In this document: positions 1 through 7,402 of the stretch, one piece after another | Position numbering within the stretch: position 1 is the stretch's first letter | Layout: each line of letters opens with the position of its first letter | The notes under the pieces: model-generated | What the model saw: only the letters and a program-made list of their open reading frames with translations | Database searches by the model: none | What the model was told of the DNA's origin: nothing | Made by a program: the position numbers and the translations under genes | DNA from: Aliarcobacter thereius LMG 24486 | GTDB lineage: Bacteria > Campylobacterota > Campylobacteria > Campylobacterales > Arcobacteraceae | Assembly: GCF_004214815.1 (NCBI RefSeq) | Contig: NZ_CP035926.1 | Location: 1,550,001 to 1,614,000, forward strand | Direction of reading: 5' to 3' | Length of the DNA stretch: 64,000 nt

Positions 1-693
1 AACTATTTTTCCTTTTGTTATTGGAGTTTTTAATTCATGCATAATGTTTCGTATAAAAATATTTCTTGACTCTTTTATATCTTTTAGTTTTTTTGCTGTA
101 TTTTTAAACTCATTTATAAGTAAAGATATCTCATCTTTTTTTGAACTCTCTTCAAGTTCTATATCATAATTCTCTTCTGCTAATTTTGTAAAGTTTTGTT
201 TTAGTTTTTTAAGTGGAGATAATTTTCTAAGAGTTCTTATATATAAAAAAGTAATTACAAAAAATAGCAATATAAAAACTGATGACAAATACAAATTTAT
301 CTCTTCTACTGATGATTCATTGTCCTTTATTATAAATCCATCATGTACTCTTCCAAATATCAAATAGTTATTTCCTTCTATTTCATAAACTCTAAAGCTA
401 TCTCTACCTTTTCCTCTTATAAAAATTGGTTTTCTATCTTTTTCAAATATTCTTGAACTCTCTTCATTTGATAAAAGTTCATAGTTCATCTCATTTAAAA
501 GCTTTTTAAATTCTAAATTGAGCTTTCCTTTTTGTTTATGAACAAACTTTACAATAGTTTTATATTTATCTATTGCATGTTCTTGTCTATTTGCTTTATC
601 GCTTGTATGCAAAAATAAAAATGAAAATATCAATAAAACTATTGTAATAAGATAGTTTAAACTTGTTGAAAATATTATTGAATCTTTATTCAT
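1..693 (-). CDS. ArsS-like sensor histidine kinase, C-terminus cut by window edge
   Basis: Partial gene; 231 N-terminal codons are visible and the reading frame runs off the left edge. The ATG at 693 overlaps the stop of the upstream response regulator as ATGA, so the two are translationally coupled. It has a first membrane helix (about residues 12-29), a periplasmic sensor of roughly 110 residues, a second helix (about 138-155), a HAMP-like linker, and the dimerisation box with phospho-acceptor His in MHELKTPITKGKI. That H-box, with TPITKGK, is typical of the ArsS kinases of Helicobacter and Campylobacter. The ATPase domain lies outside the window. Its partner is the regulator at 690-1379, and the probable periplasmic modulator is the gene at 1395-1871. 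The stimulus is not evident from sequence. Confidence 0.85.
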   Translation of the reverse strand, partial: MNKDSIIFSTSLNYLITIVLLIFSFLFLHTSDKANRQEHAIDKYKTIVKFVHKQKGKLNLEFKKLLNEMNYELLSNEESSRIFEKDRKPIFIRGKGRDSFRVYEIEGNNYLIFGRVHDGFIIKDNESSVEEINLYLSSVFILLFFVITFLYIRTLRKLSPLKKLKQNFTKLAEENYDIELEESSKKDEISLLINEFKNTAKKLKDIKESRNIFIRNIMHELKTPITKGKIV

Positions 694-1379
694 TGTACAA
701 ACTTATATCCCATTCCTCTAACTGTTTGAAGATATTTTGGATCTTTGGAATTATCTTCAATTTTATTTCTAATTCTATTTATAATTACAGCCAAAGAACC
801 AGAACTTTCATAATCACTATTTAAAATATTTGAGTTTTCAAAGATATCATCTCTACTTACAATAAAACCCTCTTTTTTTATAAACAAAGATAAGATTTCA
901 AACTCTGCTGCTGTTAATTTAAGTGCAACTCCATCTTTTGTAATCTCTTTTCTCTCTTCATCATAAATAAAAATTTTGGCTAATTGGTTTTCATCTTTAT
1001 TCTCTTGATGAAGTGATTTATTAAATCTTCGTAGAATTGTTCCTATTCTTACTTCAAGCTCTCTTGGATCATAAGGTTTTGGTAAATAATCATCTGCTCC
1101 TAGTTTTAAAGCAGTAACTTTATCTGTAATATCACTTCTTGCGCTTGATATTATAATAGGAGTATCATGCTCTTTTACAAGCTCTCTACAAACATCTAAT
1201 CCATCCATTTGTGGCAAAGATAGATCAAGAATTATCAAATCATATTTTTGGAATTTTAAACTTGCAAGAGCCAAAAAAGGCTCTGCAAAATTTGTAACTT
1301 CTATATTAAATTGTTTCAAATATATTGATAATACTTCTGCTAATTCTAAATCATCTTCTATCATCGCTATTTTTATCAA
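690..1379 (-). CDS. OmpR/PhoB-family response regulator (ArsR-like, two-component)
   Basis: This 229-residue two-domain response regulator has a receiver with an acidic pocket (E8, D9, D10), phospho-acceptor Asp52 in ILDLSLPQMDG and the conserved Lys in PKPYDP. A C-terminal winged helix of OmpR type ends in the family signature VRGMGYKFV. It should bind DNA as a phosphorylated dimer. The gene lies between a small periplasmic CpxP/Spy-like gene (15 bp upstream) and its cognate kinase (4 bp overlap downstream), so the three look like one operon on the minus strand. The layout resembles cpxPRA or zraPSR: envelope or metal stress sensing with a periplasmic accessory protein. The target genes are not known. 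Confidence 0.9.
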   Translation of the reverse strand: MIKIAMIEDDLELAEVLSIYLKQFNIEVTNFAEPFLALASLKFQKYDLIILDLSLPQMDGLDVCRELVKEHDTPIIISSARSDITDKVTALKLGADDYLPKPYDPRELEVRIGTILRRFNKSLHQENKDENQLAKIFIYDEERKEITKDGVALKLTAAEFEILSLFIKKEGFIVSRDDIFENSNILNSDYESSGSLAVIINRIRNKIEDNSKDPKYLQTVRGMGYKFVQ

Positions 1380-1394
1380 TTTAACTCCTTTTAC

Positions 1395-1871
1395 TTACTT
1401 ATTAGAAAATCTTTGATTCTGTTTCTCTTTTCTTATATCAAGAAGAACTCTTAGCTGCTCTTTTTGTTTTGCATCTAGAACTTTATATGCTTTTTCCATA
1501 ATATCTGCTTGTATCTCTATTTTTTGTTCTCTTTGCTCTTTCTTCATTTTAATAAATTTATCTTTATCAAAACTATTTTTTGTAAAAGCATCATATGGAT
1601 GTACCATTTTTGATCTACTATCTCTTACTATTTCTCTAATTTTTATTTTTTGATCATTTGTTAAGCTTAATTGATTAAAGATATTCATTCCATTCATCTC
1701 ATTTTTACTATGAGATCTTTTATGATTCATCATACCTCTATCGCTATTTTGCATATAACAGTTTTGAGAGTTGTTATTTCTCATATCTCCATTTTGTGCA
1801 TAAAGTGCTGTTGAAAGTGTTGAAACTAAAGCCAAAGCAAGAACTGTTTTTTTTGTAAAAATGTTTTTCAT
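1395..1871 (-). CDS. CpxP/Spy/ZraP-like periplasmic protein (LTXXQ type)
   Basis: This 158-residue exported protein has an N-terminal signal peptide of about 25 residues ending near YAQN. A Met/His/Asn-rich segment (about residues 28-62, with several MN, MM and H residues) precedes a helical region with LSLTNDQKIKIREI, the LTxxQ repeat of the CpxP/Spy/ZraP family, and a second heptad-rich stretch DAKQKEQLRVLL. Family members are periplasmic chaperones or metal-binding modulators of two-component sensors. Placement directly upstream of a regulator and kinase supports the modulator role. Metal binding by the Met/His segment is inference. It could also be a stand-alone chaperone. Confidence 0.75.
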   Translation of the reverse strand: MKNIFTKKTVLALALVSTLSTALYAQNGDMRNNNSQNCYMQNSDRGMMNHKRSHSKNEMNGMNIFNQLSLTNDQKIKIREIVRDSRSKMVHPYDAFTKNSFDKDKFIKMKKEQREQKIEIQADIMEKAYKVLDAKQKEQLRVLLDIRKEKQNQRFSNK

Positions 1872-1976
1872 CTTTTATCCTTTATTTTTGATATGTGAAA
1901 TTATGACATAGCCATTTTAACAATTTTTGAACTTTGCCTTAACACTATATTAATAGCTTTTTCTCTAATATTTCAT

Positions 1977-2924
1977 ATGAATTTAAAACTAAGTACATTT
2001 AATCTTTTCCAATTTTGTGAACCTTCTTTCTCTTTTTATACAAAAAAAGAGAAGTTTAAAACTGATGAATGGTTAAAAAAACTTCACTTTATAAAAGAAC
2101 AGATAAATAAAATGAATCCAGATATTATTGGTTTTCAAGAAGTTTTCTCTCAAAATGAGTTAAAAAACCTATGCTTTGAATGTGGATTTGAATATTTTGT
2201 AGTTTCTGAATTACCAAAGCTAGATGAAAAAACTAACACTTATAAAAGTACAACTCTAGCTTTGGCTTCAAAATTTCCTATATTAAAAATAGAAAAAATA
2301 GAGAAAAAAGATGATTTCTTTTTTGCAAGAGAACCAATAAAAGCGACAATTTCTATAAAAAAAGATCTAGAATTAACTGTTTATGTAGCTCATCTAAAAT
2401 CAAATAGGTTAAATGAGTTTGAGTATAAATTTACTGCTAAAACAAGTTTTGAAGAGAAAAAAGAGAAACTAGAAATTGCTTATAAAAACAATTACTCAAT
2501 CTCTTTAAAACAAAGAATAAACGAAGCAAAAGCACTTCACTTTGATATAAAACAGAAGAAGAATCCTACTGTTTTGCTTTGTGATTTAAATGATAGAGAG
2601 TTTTCTATCACTATTGAAGCTTTGTGCAATCAAAGATTTTATAAAAAAGATTCAAAAAAAGATGATTTTGTTTTGTTTGATAGCTATAATTTTGCTCCAA
2701 AAAAAGTTTATAATCCACATCCTGAATTTAAAGAATATGTACGAACTCCTACAAGCTATTTTATAGGATATGGGAACACACTTGATTTTATTTTTGTAAA
2801 TAAATTTTTAAAAGATAAAATAAAATCTTTTAAAGTTTTTGATGAACACTTGCAAAAAAACAAAAATGGAACTTTAATTACAAGTGACCATGCACAAGTG
2901 CTTTGCGAAATATCATTAATTTAA
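1977..2924 (+). CDS. Endonuclease/exonuclease/phosphatase (EEP) family protein
   Basis: This 315-residue cytosolic protein has the EEP (DNase I/AP endonuclease/inositol phosphatase-like) fold. Visible landmarks are an N-terminal strand with STFNLFQF, the metal-binding Glu in IGFQEVF, the AHLKS motif, the Asp/Asn pair in LLCDLNDREF and the C-terminal catalytic SDHAQV. All five blocks are present, so it is probably an active Mg-dependent phosphodiesterase, but the substrate cannot be assigned. It stands alone on the plus strand, divergent from the CpxP-like gene, and shares a convergent terminator hairpin with the following GNAT gene. The ATG at 1977 has no clear Shine-Dalgarno sequence. Confidence 0.8.
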   Translation: MNLKLSTFNLFQFCEPSFSFYTKKEKFKTDEWLKKLHFIKEQINKMNPDIIGFQEVFSQNELKNLCFECGFEYFVVSELPKLDEKTNTYKSTTLALASKFPILKIEKIEKKDDFFFAREPIKATISIKKDLELTVYVAHLKSNRLNEFEYKFTAKTSFEEKKEKLEIAYKNNYSISLKQRINEAKALHFDIKQKKNPTVLLCDLNDREFSITIEALCNQRFYKKDSKKDDFVLFDSYNFAPKKVYNPHPEFKEYVRTPTSYFIGYGNTLDFIFVNKFLKDKIKSFKVFDEHLQKNKNGTLITSDHAQVLCEISLI

Positions 2925-2944
2925 AAGAGATTAAATCTCTTTTT
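2922..2944. terminator. Convergent hairpin between EEP gene and GNAT gene
   Basis: A perfect 9-bp stem (AAAAGAGAT / ATCTCTTTT) with a TAA loop spans both stop codons. A T-run follows on the plus strand and an A-run precedes it, so it can serve both converging transcripts. Confidence 0.6.
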
Positions 2945-3449
2945 CTAAAACAAGTAATTTTAACTCTTCATTTGTTGTAGGTGTCCAAAGTTCAGATTTT
3001 GGGAATTCCAAATAAACATCTGTATTTTTATATCCTCTTCTATTATAATAAGCAATTAGTTCACTTCTACTTGAAATAACTTCCATAACAAACTTTGTAC
3101 AATCTTTAAAAATCTCTTTAGCTCTATTTTCAGCAAAATCTAAAAGCTTTTTTCCTATTCCACTTGATTGCACTTCTGTACAAACAGCAAAAAGCCCAAT
3201 AATAAGAGCACTACTCTCTTTTTTCACTTGTATTGTAGCAAGAACTTTATCATCTTTTTTTGCAAGAAAAGTTCTAATATTTTCATCTTTTAATATCTCT
3301 TCAAGCATATATTCATTTACTCTAATTCCACTTAAAAGGTGTGATTCTCCTGTCCAGCCATTAGAAGATATTTTTCTATAAGCAGTATTTATTATATTTT
3401 CCATATCTTTTATATTCTCTTTTTTTGCTTCACAAAACTCTAAATCCAT
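2931..3449 (-). CDS. GNAT-family N-acetyltransferase
   Basis: This 172-residue protein has the GNAT fold: acceptor-side N-terminus, the acetyl-CoA loop in VQSSGIGKKLLDFAE (R/Q-x-x-G-x-G/A) and a C-terminal Tyr-rich strand AYYNRRGYKNTD. The ATG at 3449 follows a strong AAGGAGATAAA site and lies one base from the mfd stop codon, so it is the last gene of the operon 6743-2931. The substrate is unknown; this sub-group resembles generic amino-group acetyltransferases. No functional link to mfd is evident. Confidence 0.8.
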   Translation of the reverse strand: MDLEFCEAKKENIKDMENIINTAYRKISSNGWTGESHLLSGIRVNEYMLEEILKDENIRTFLAKKDDKVLATIQVKKESSALIIGLFAVCTEVQSSGIGKKLLDFAENRAKEIFKDCTKFVMEVISSRSELIAYYNRRGYKNTDVYLEFPKSELWTPTTNEELKLLVLEKEI

Positions 3450-3450
3450 T

Positions 3451-6438
3451 TTATCTCCTTAAATATTCTAATGTACTATTTATAATATCGTCATCATCAC
3501 GACTTCTTGCTTTTATACTATTTTTTATTCCATCATCTTTTACAAATGTTATATTTGTTTCATAAGAGCTTATTTGATTTATTCCTTTTTCCAAAGCTAA
3601 GATTTTAATCAAAATTAAATCCATAAACTGTTTTGTAGGAATATCAAGTTTTCCAAATCTATCTTCCATCTCTTCTTCTATTTCATAAAGTGTTTCTTTA
3701 CTAGTTGAACGGCTTAATCTTCTATATAGCTCAAGTCTTACTCTATCTTCACTTATATAATCTTCACTAATAAAAGCACTAATAGCAAGTTTAATATCAA
3801 TATTTTTCTCTTTGTTTTTCTCTTCTCCACTTAATATTGCCAAAGTATCTTCAAGCATTTTAAGATACAAACCATAACCAATCTGTTTTATATGTCCACT
3901 TTGTTCAGCACCTATAATATTCCCACCACCTCTTATTTCTAAATCTTGATGTGCAAGTGCTGTTCCACTTCCTAAATATGAATTTGACTCTAAAGCAACC
4001 AACCTTTTTATAGCTTCAGGAGTAATTTTACTTTTATCTTCAACAACATAATAACAATATCCCTCTTTGTTACTTCGTCCAACTCTTCCTCTTAATTGAT
4101 GTAAATCAGCAATTCCAAATCTATCTGCACTCTCAATTATTATTGAATTTGCATTTGGAAGATGTATTCCACTTTCTACAATAGAAGTTGCAAGTAAAAT
4201 ATCAAACTCTTTGTTTTCAAAAGATTCAACAATCTTTTCAGTCTCATTTGCTTTTATTTGAGAGTGAATTATCTCTACTTTTATATTTGGCATAAGTTCA
4301 AGCAGATCTTTTTTCTTTGCTTCAATAGAAGCTATATTGTTATGTACATAAAAAAGCTGTCCACCTCTTCTTTTTTCTCTTAATATTATCTCTTTTATAA
4401 GTCCATCATTGTACTCTTTTACAAAAGTTCGTACACCCAATCTTTCACTTGGAGGTGTAAGTAAACTACTCATTCCTTTTAGTTTTGATAAGGCTAGATT
4501 TAGAGTTCTTGGAATTGGAGTTGCACTCATTGAAAATATATGAACATCTTCTCTAAGTCCTTTTAGTTTCTCTTTTTGTTTTACACCAAACTTATGCTCT
4601 TCATCTACAATTACTAAGGCAAGATTTGAAGTTTTTATATCAAGTAAAGAGTGAGTTCCAATAACAAATTTTACACTTCCATCTTCAAGCCCTTTTTTAA
4701 TACTATTTTTCTCTTTTGTTGTAGTTTTTCCATCAAGTTTATAAACATCTATTCCAAACTCTTTAAATCTTTTGCTTATTGAGTTGTAGTGCTGAGAAGC
4801 AAGTAAAGTTGTAGGGCATACAAAAACAGCTTGGTAACCACTTGAAATAACAGCTAAAAGTGCATTCATAGCAACTTCTGTTTTACCAAAACCAACATCA
4901 CCACTTAAAAGTCTATCCATAACTTTTCCACTACTAATATCAGAAAAAATCTCATTTATACTTCTTGTTTGGTCTTTTGTATATGTAAAACCTGCACTAT
5001 TTTGAAATCTTTTGATTAAAAAATCATCTATAAAAATTTTAATCCCATTTATAAGTTCTCTAGCAGCTGCTAGTTTTATAATATCATTTGCTATTTCAAA
5101 AAGTCTATCTTTTACTTTCTCTTTAAGTTTTGTAAAGCTTCCTCGACCAAGTTTATCAACTATTGCATAACTTTCACCATCGGCTACATATCTATCAATA
5201 GTATCAATATTTTCAACAGGAATTAAAAGTCTATCTTCTCCTTGATAATTTATAATTACAAAATCTCTTTTCGCTCCCATAATTGAAACTGGTTCAATAC
5301 CTTTATAAATACCTATTCCATGCTTTTCATGAACTACAAAATCATTTAAAACAAGCTCATCAACTACTAGTTTTACTCTTTTTTTTCTTCTTCTTTTAAC
5401 TTCTTTATTTAAAGAAATTATAAGTTCATTTTTTCCTAAAATATTTATAATCTCATCACTAAAATGATACTTTATAGATTTATCATCAAGTGCTAAGTCA
5501 AGAGATTTTATTCTAGCTTCACTTGAACTAATCAAAGTAATTTTTTTATCTTTATGAAAAGTTATAAACTCTTTTATATTTGATGGACTTATCTCTTTAT
5601 ACTCTTTACTTGAATAAATTTGTGGAGTTGCTAAAAACTTATCTTTATTTAATCTTTTCTCTTCAAAAATATATGCTTCATCTAGCTCATTTAGAGCTTC
5701 TTGAGTGATAAAGCTGTTCATATTTTGTGGTAAATAATCTGCTAGATTATCTAAATACCAAAATCCTAATGAGTGAATATCCTTTACAAAGGCATCACTT
5801 GAACTAAGTTCTATTTTCTCATTTATATCTTCAAAACCATCTTCACTTAAAGATAAAAAAGCTGGTGTGATTGTGATACTTTCAAGCTCCTCTTTTTGTG
5901 ATTTTTGGTCTTCAATATCAAAGATTCTAATACTTTCAACCTCATCATCAAATAAGCTAACTCTATATCCAAAATCACTTCCAAGCATCGCTATATCAAA
6001 TATATCTCCTCTTAAAGAAACCTCTCCTGCACTTGTAACAATATCTACAAAATAATAACCCCAATTATAAAGCTTTTGCTTAAAACTATTTAAATCTAAT
6101 TTATCTGCAAAATTAATTGTAAAACTATCAAAACACTCTTTTTTTGGCATAGGAAATGAAATTGTTCGTAAAGGAGAGATAAGAATTTTATCCTCTTTTT
6201 TATAGGAATAAAACTCTTGTAAAGCCTTCGTAATATCTTGTATTTCATCACTAAAAGAGTGTAAATCATCTTTGAAATTTGCTCTAAAATCTGATAAAAC
6301 AAAAGGCTTGAAACCTAAAAAAGAGACGATATGTGAAGCTTTTATTGCTTGTGAATCATCATTTACTATTAAAAGTTGGCACTTTTTTAAACTTTTTTCA
6401 TCTTTTAAACTTTTTAAAAATTCATATATATTTTTCAC
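3451..6438 (-). CDS. mfd: Transcription-repair coupling factor Mfd
   Basis: This 995-residue SF2 translocase removes RNA polymerase stalled at DNA lesions and recruits UvrA. The N-terminal third is UvrB-like. The RNA-polymerase interaction domain begins near residue 355 (DFVVHEKHGIGIYKG). Helicase motifs follow: Walker A GDVGFGKT, motif II DEEH, motif III SATPIPRT and motif VI QLRGRVGR. A C-terminal TRCF domain completes it. At about 1000 residues it is slightly shorter than enteric Mfd, as usual in Campylobacterota. The start is GTG at 6438, sharing one base with the stop of the upstream small gene (TAGTG), which implies translational coupling. Confidence 0.97.
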   Translation of the reverse strand: MKNIYEFLKSLKDEKSLKKCQLLIVNDDSQAIKASHIVSFLGFKPFVLSDFRANFKDDLHSFSDEIQDITKALQEFYSYKKEDKILISPLRTISFPMPKKECFDSFTINFADKLDLNSFKQKLYNWGYYFVDIVTSAGEVSLRGDIFDIAMLGSDFGYRVSLFDDEVESIRIFDIEDQKSQKEELESITITPAFLSLSEDGFEDINEKIELSSSDAFVKDIHSLGFWYLDNLADYLPQNMNSFITQEALNELDEAYIFEEKRLNKDKFLATPQIYSSKEYKEISPSNIKEFITFHKDKKITLISSSEARIKSLDLALDDKSIKYHFSDEIINILGKNELIISLNKEVKRRRKKRVKLVVDELVLNDFVVHEKHGIGIYKGIEPVSIMGAKRDFVIINYQGEDRLLIPVENIDTIDRYVADGESYAIVDKLGRGSFTKLKEKVKDRLFEIANDIIKLAAARELINGIKIFIDDFLIKRFQNSAGFTYTKDQTRSINEIFSDISSGKVMDRLLSGDVGFGKTEVAMNALLAVISSGYQAVFVCPTTLLASQHYNSISKRFKEFGIDVYKLDGKTTTKEKNSIKKGLEDGSVKFVIGTHSLLDIKTSNLALVIVDEEHKFGVKQKEKLKGLREDVHIFSMSATPIPRTLNLALSKLKGMSSLLTPPSERLGVRTFVKEYNDGLIKEIILREKRRGGQLFYVHNNIASIEAKKKDLLELMPNIKVEIIHSQIKANETEKIVESFENKEFDILLATSIVESGIHLPNANSIIIESADRFGIADLHQLRGRVGRSNKEGYCYYVVEDKSKITPEAIKRLVALESNSYLGSGTALAHQDLEIRGGGNIIGAEQSGHIKQIGYGLYLKMLEDTLAILSGEEKNKEKNIDIKLAISAFISEDYISEDRVRLELYRRLSRSTSKETLYEIEEEMEDRFGKLDIPTKQFMDLILIKILALEKGINQISSYETNITFVKDDGIKNSIKARSRDDDDIINSTLEYLRR

Positions 6439-6743
6439 TATTTTTCAACTTCACTTATCTCAAAATCATTTGTATGTTTATCATAAATATATGTTGGATA
6501 TGGTGTTTCATTCAACAAAAAAACCAAAGATGCACTAGAAAAACCAGCTTTTTGTAAGCCTTTTTTAAAAACTTCCAAAATATAAGCTTTTGTAGAAAAA
6601 GTTGTAGTCGTTGAGTGTCCTGTATAAACAAACTCTTCTCCATCAACTTTTATAAAACCCTCTTTTCTTACATGTCTTTCAAATCTATCTTTATCAACTA
6701 TTCCAACAACATCTAACAAAACCAAAACATCTATTGTAACCAT
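6438..6743 (-). CDS. Conserved small protein of unknown function upstream of mfd
   Basis: I do not recognise a family. The protein is about 101 residues and soluble, with no membrane segment, starting with hydrophobic strands (VTIDVLVLLDVVGIVD) and containing GHSTTTTFSTKAYILEVFKKGL. A TTG at 6746 is in frame one codon earlier, but the ATG at 6743 is better spaced from the AAGG at about 6752. Its stop overlaps the GTG of mfd by one base, so it is co-translated with mfd. Tight coupling and clean coding character argue for a real gene; a link to DNA repair is only positional. Confidence 0.7.
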   Translation of the reverse strand: MVTIDVLVLLDVVGIVDKDRFERHVRKEGFIKVDGEEFVYTGHSTTTTFSTKAYILEVFKKGLQKAGFSSASLVFLLNETPYPTYIYDKHTNDFEISEVEK

Positions 6744-6850
6744 CAAAAACCTTCAAAAAAAATTCATAGATTTTATCATAAGTTTAATTTAGGAAAAATT
6801 ACTATAATTTTATGTATAATCAAAAGCTTAAGAGATTTAAAGGATTTTTT

Positions 6851-7270
6851 ATGAATTATGAACTTCTAAGTCGTCTTGCGATGCAAGATTCAAAAAGATT
6901 AAAAAGTGAAAACCTAATTTTAGTTAAGAAAAATATTCTTCTGGAACAAGAAAACAAAAATATAAAAGAGATGAATTCACTTTTAGATAGAGAAAAAGAT
7001 GCTTACAAGCTAAGAGCTAGAGAGATAAAAAAAGAGATGAATGAACTTGAACTACAAAAAGATTTACTTTTTAAAGAGAATAGAAAACTTGAAGATAGAA
7101 TTTTAAGTTTACAACAAGAGTTAAAATTAAAAGAGCAAAAAGAGCTTCACAATGAACAGCAAAAAATAAGAAGAAAAATATATGCTGATGATATTGAATC
7201 TACAAAAAATGAAGATCTAACTCCTTCAAGACAGATAAATAGAGCTAAATCTGTGGAGTTTTATTCTTAA
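6851..7270 (+). CDS. Coiled-coil protein of unknown function
   Basis: This protein has about 139 residues, dominated by one long charged coiled coil (roughly residues 15-105, with repeated E/K heptads such as LEQENKNIKEMNSLLDREK) and a basic, disordered tail ending SRQINRAKSVEFYS. There is no signal peptide or membrane helix. An earlier in-frame ATG at 6812 would add 13 residues, but the ATG at 6851 has the better ribosome-binding site (AAAGGA 7 bases upstream). It stands alone, divergent from the mfd operon. Function unknown; a scaffold or cell-structure role is possible but unsupported. Confidence 0.65.
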   Translation: MNYELLSRLAMQDSKRLKSENLILVKKNILLEQENKNIKEMNSLLDREKDAYKLRAREIKKEMNELELQKDLLFKENRKLEDRILSLQQELKLKEQKELHNEQQKIRRKIYADDIESTKNEDLTPSRQINRAKSVEFYS

Positions 7271-7368
7271 AATTAGTTTAATCATTAAATATTATAATCA
7301 AAGCAATTTACTAGTACTTTTTTTGTATTGATTATTTACTTTGTAACTAATTTGAAACTATAATTTCC

Positions 7369-7402
7369 TATCATTTCTAATACACAGGAGTTAGAAATGA
7401 TA
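7369..7402 (+). promoter_or_regulatory. 12-bp hairpin with ribosome-binding site in the loop and start codon in the stem
   Basis: The arms TATCATTTCTAA (7369-7380) and TTAGAAATGATA (7391-7402) are perfectly complementary. The 10-base loop TACACAGGAG carries the AGGAG Shine-Dalgarno of the acyltransferase gene, and its ATG (7397-7399) lies inside the right arm. In RNA this would place the start codon in a duplex. It could be a cis-acting translational control element (thermosensor-like or protein/sRNA bound) or, as DNA, an operator. Confidence 0.55.

Noticed and set aside
6096-6557. Several overlapping open frames of 60-90 codons around the mfd start on both strands
   Set aside because: They are shadows of mfd and the small upstream gene in a very A+T-rich region; no ribosome-binding sites and low-complexity translations.
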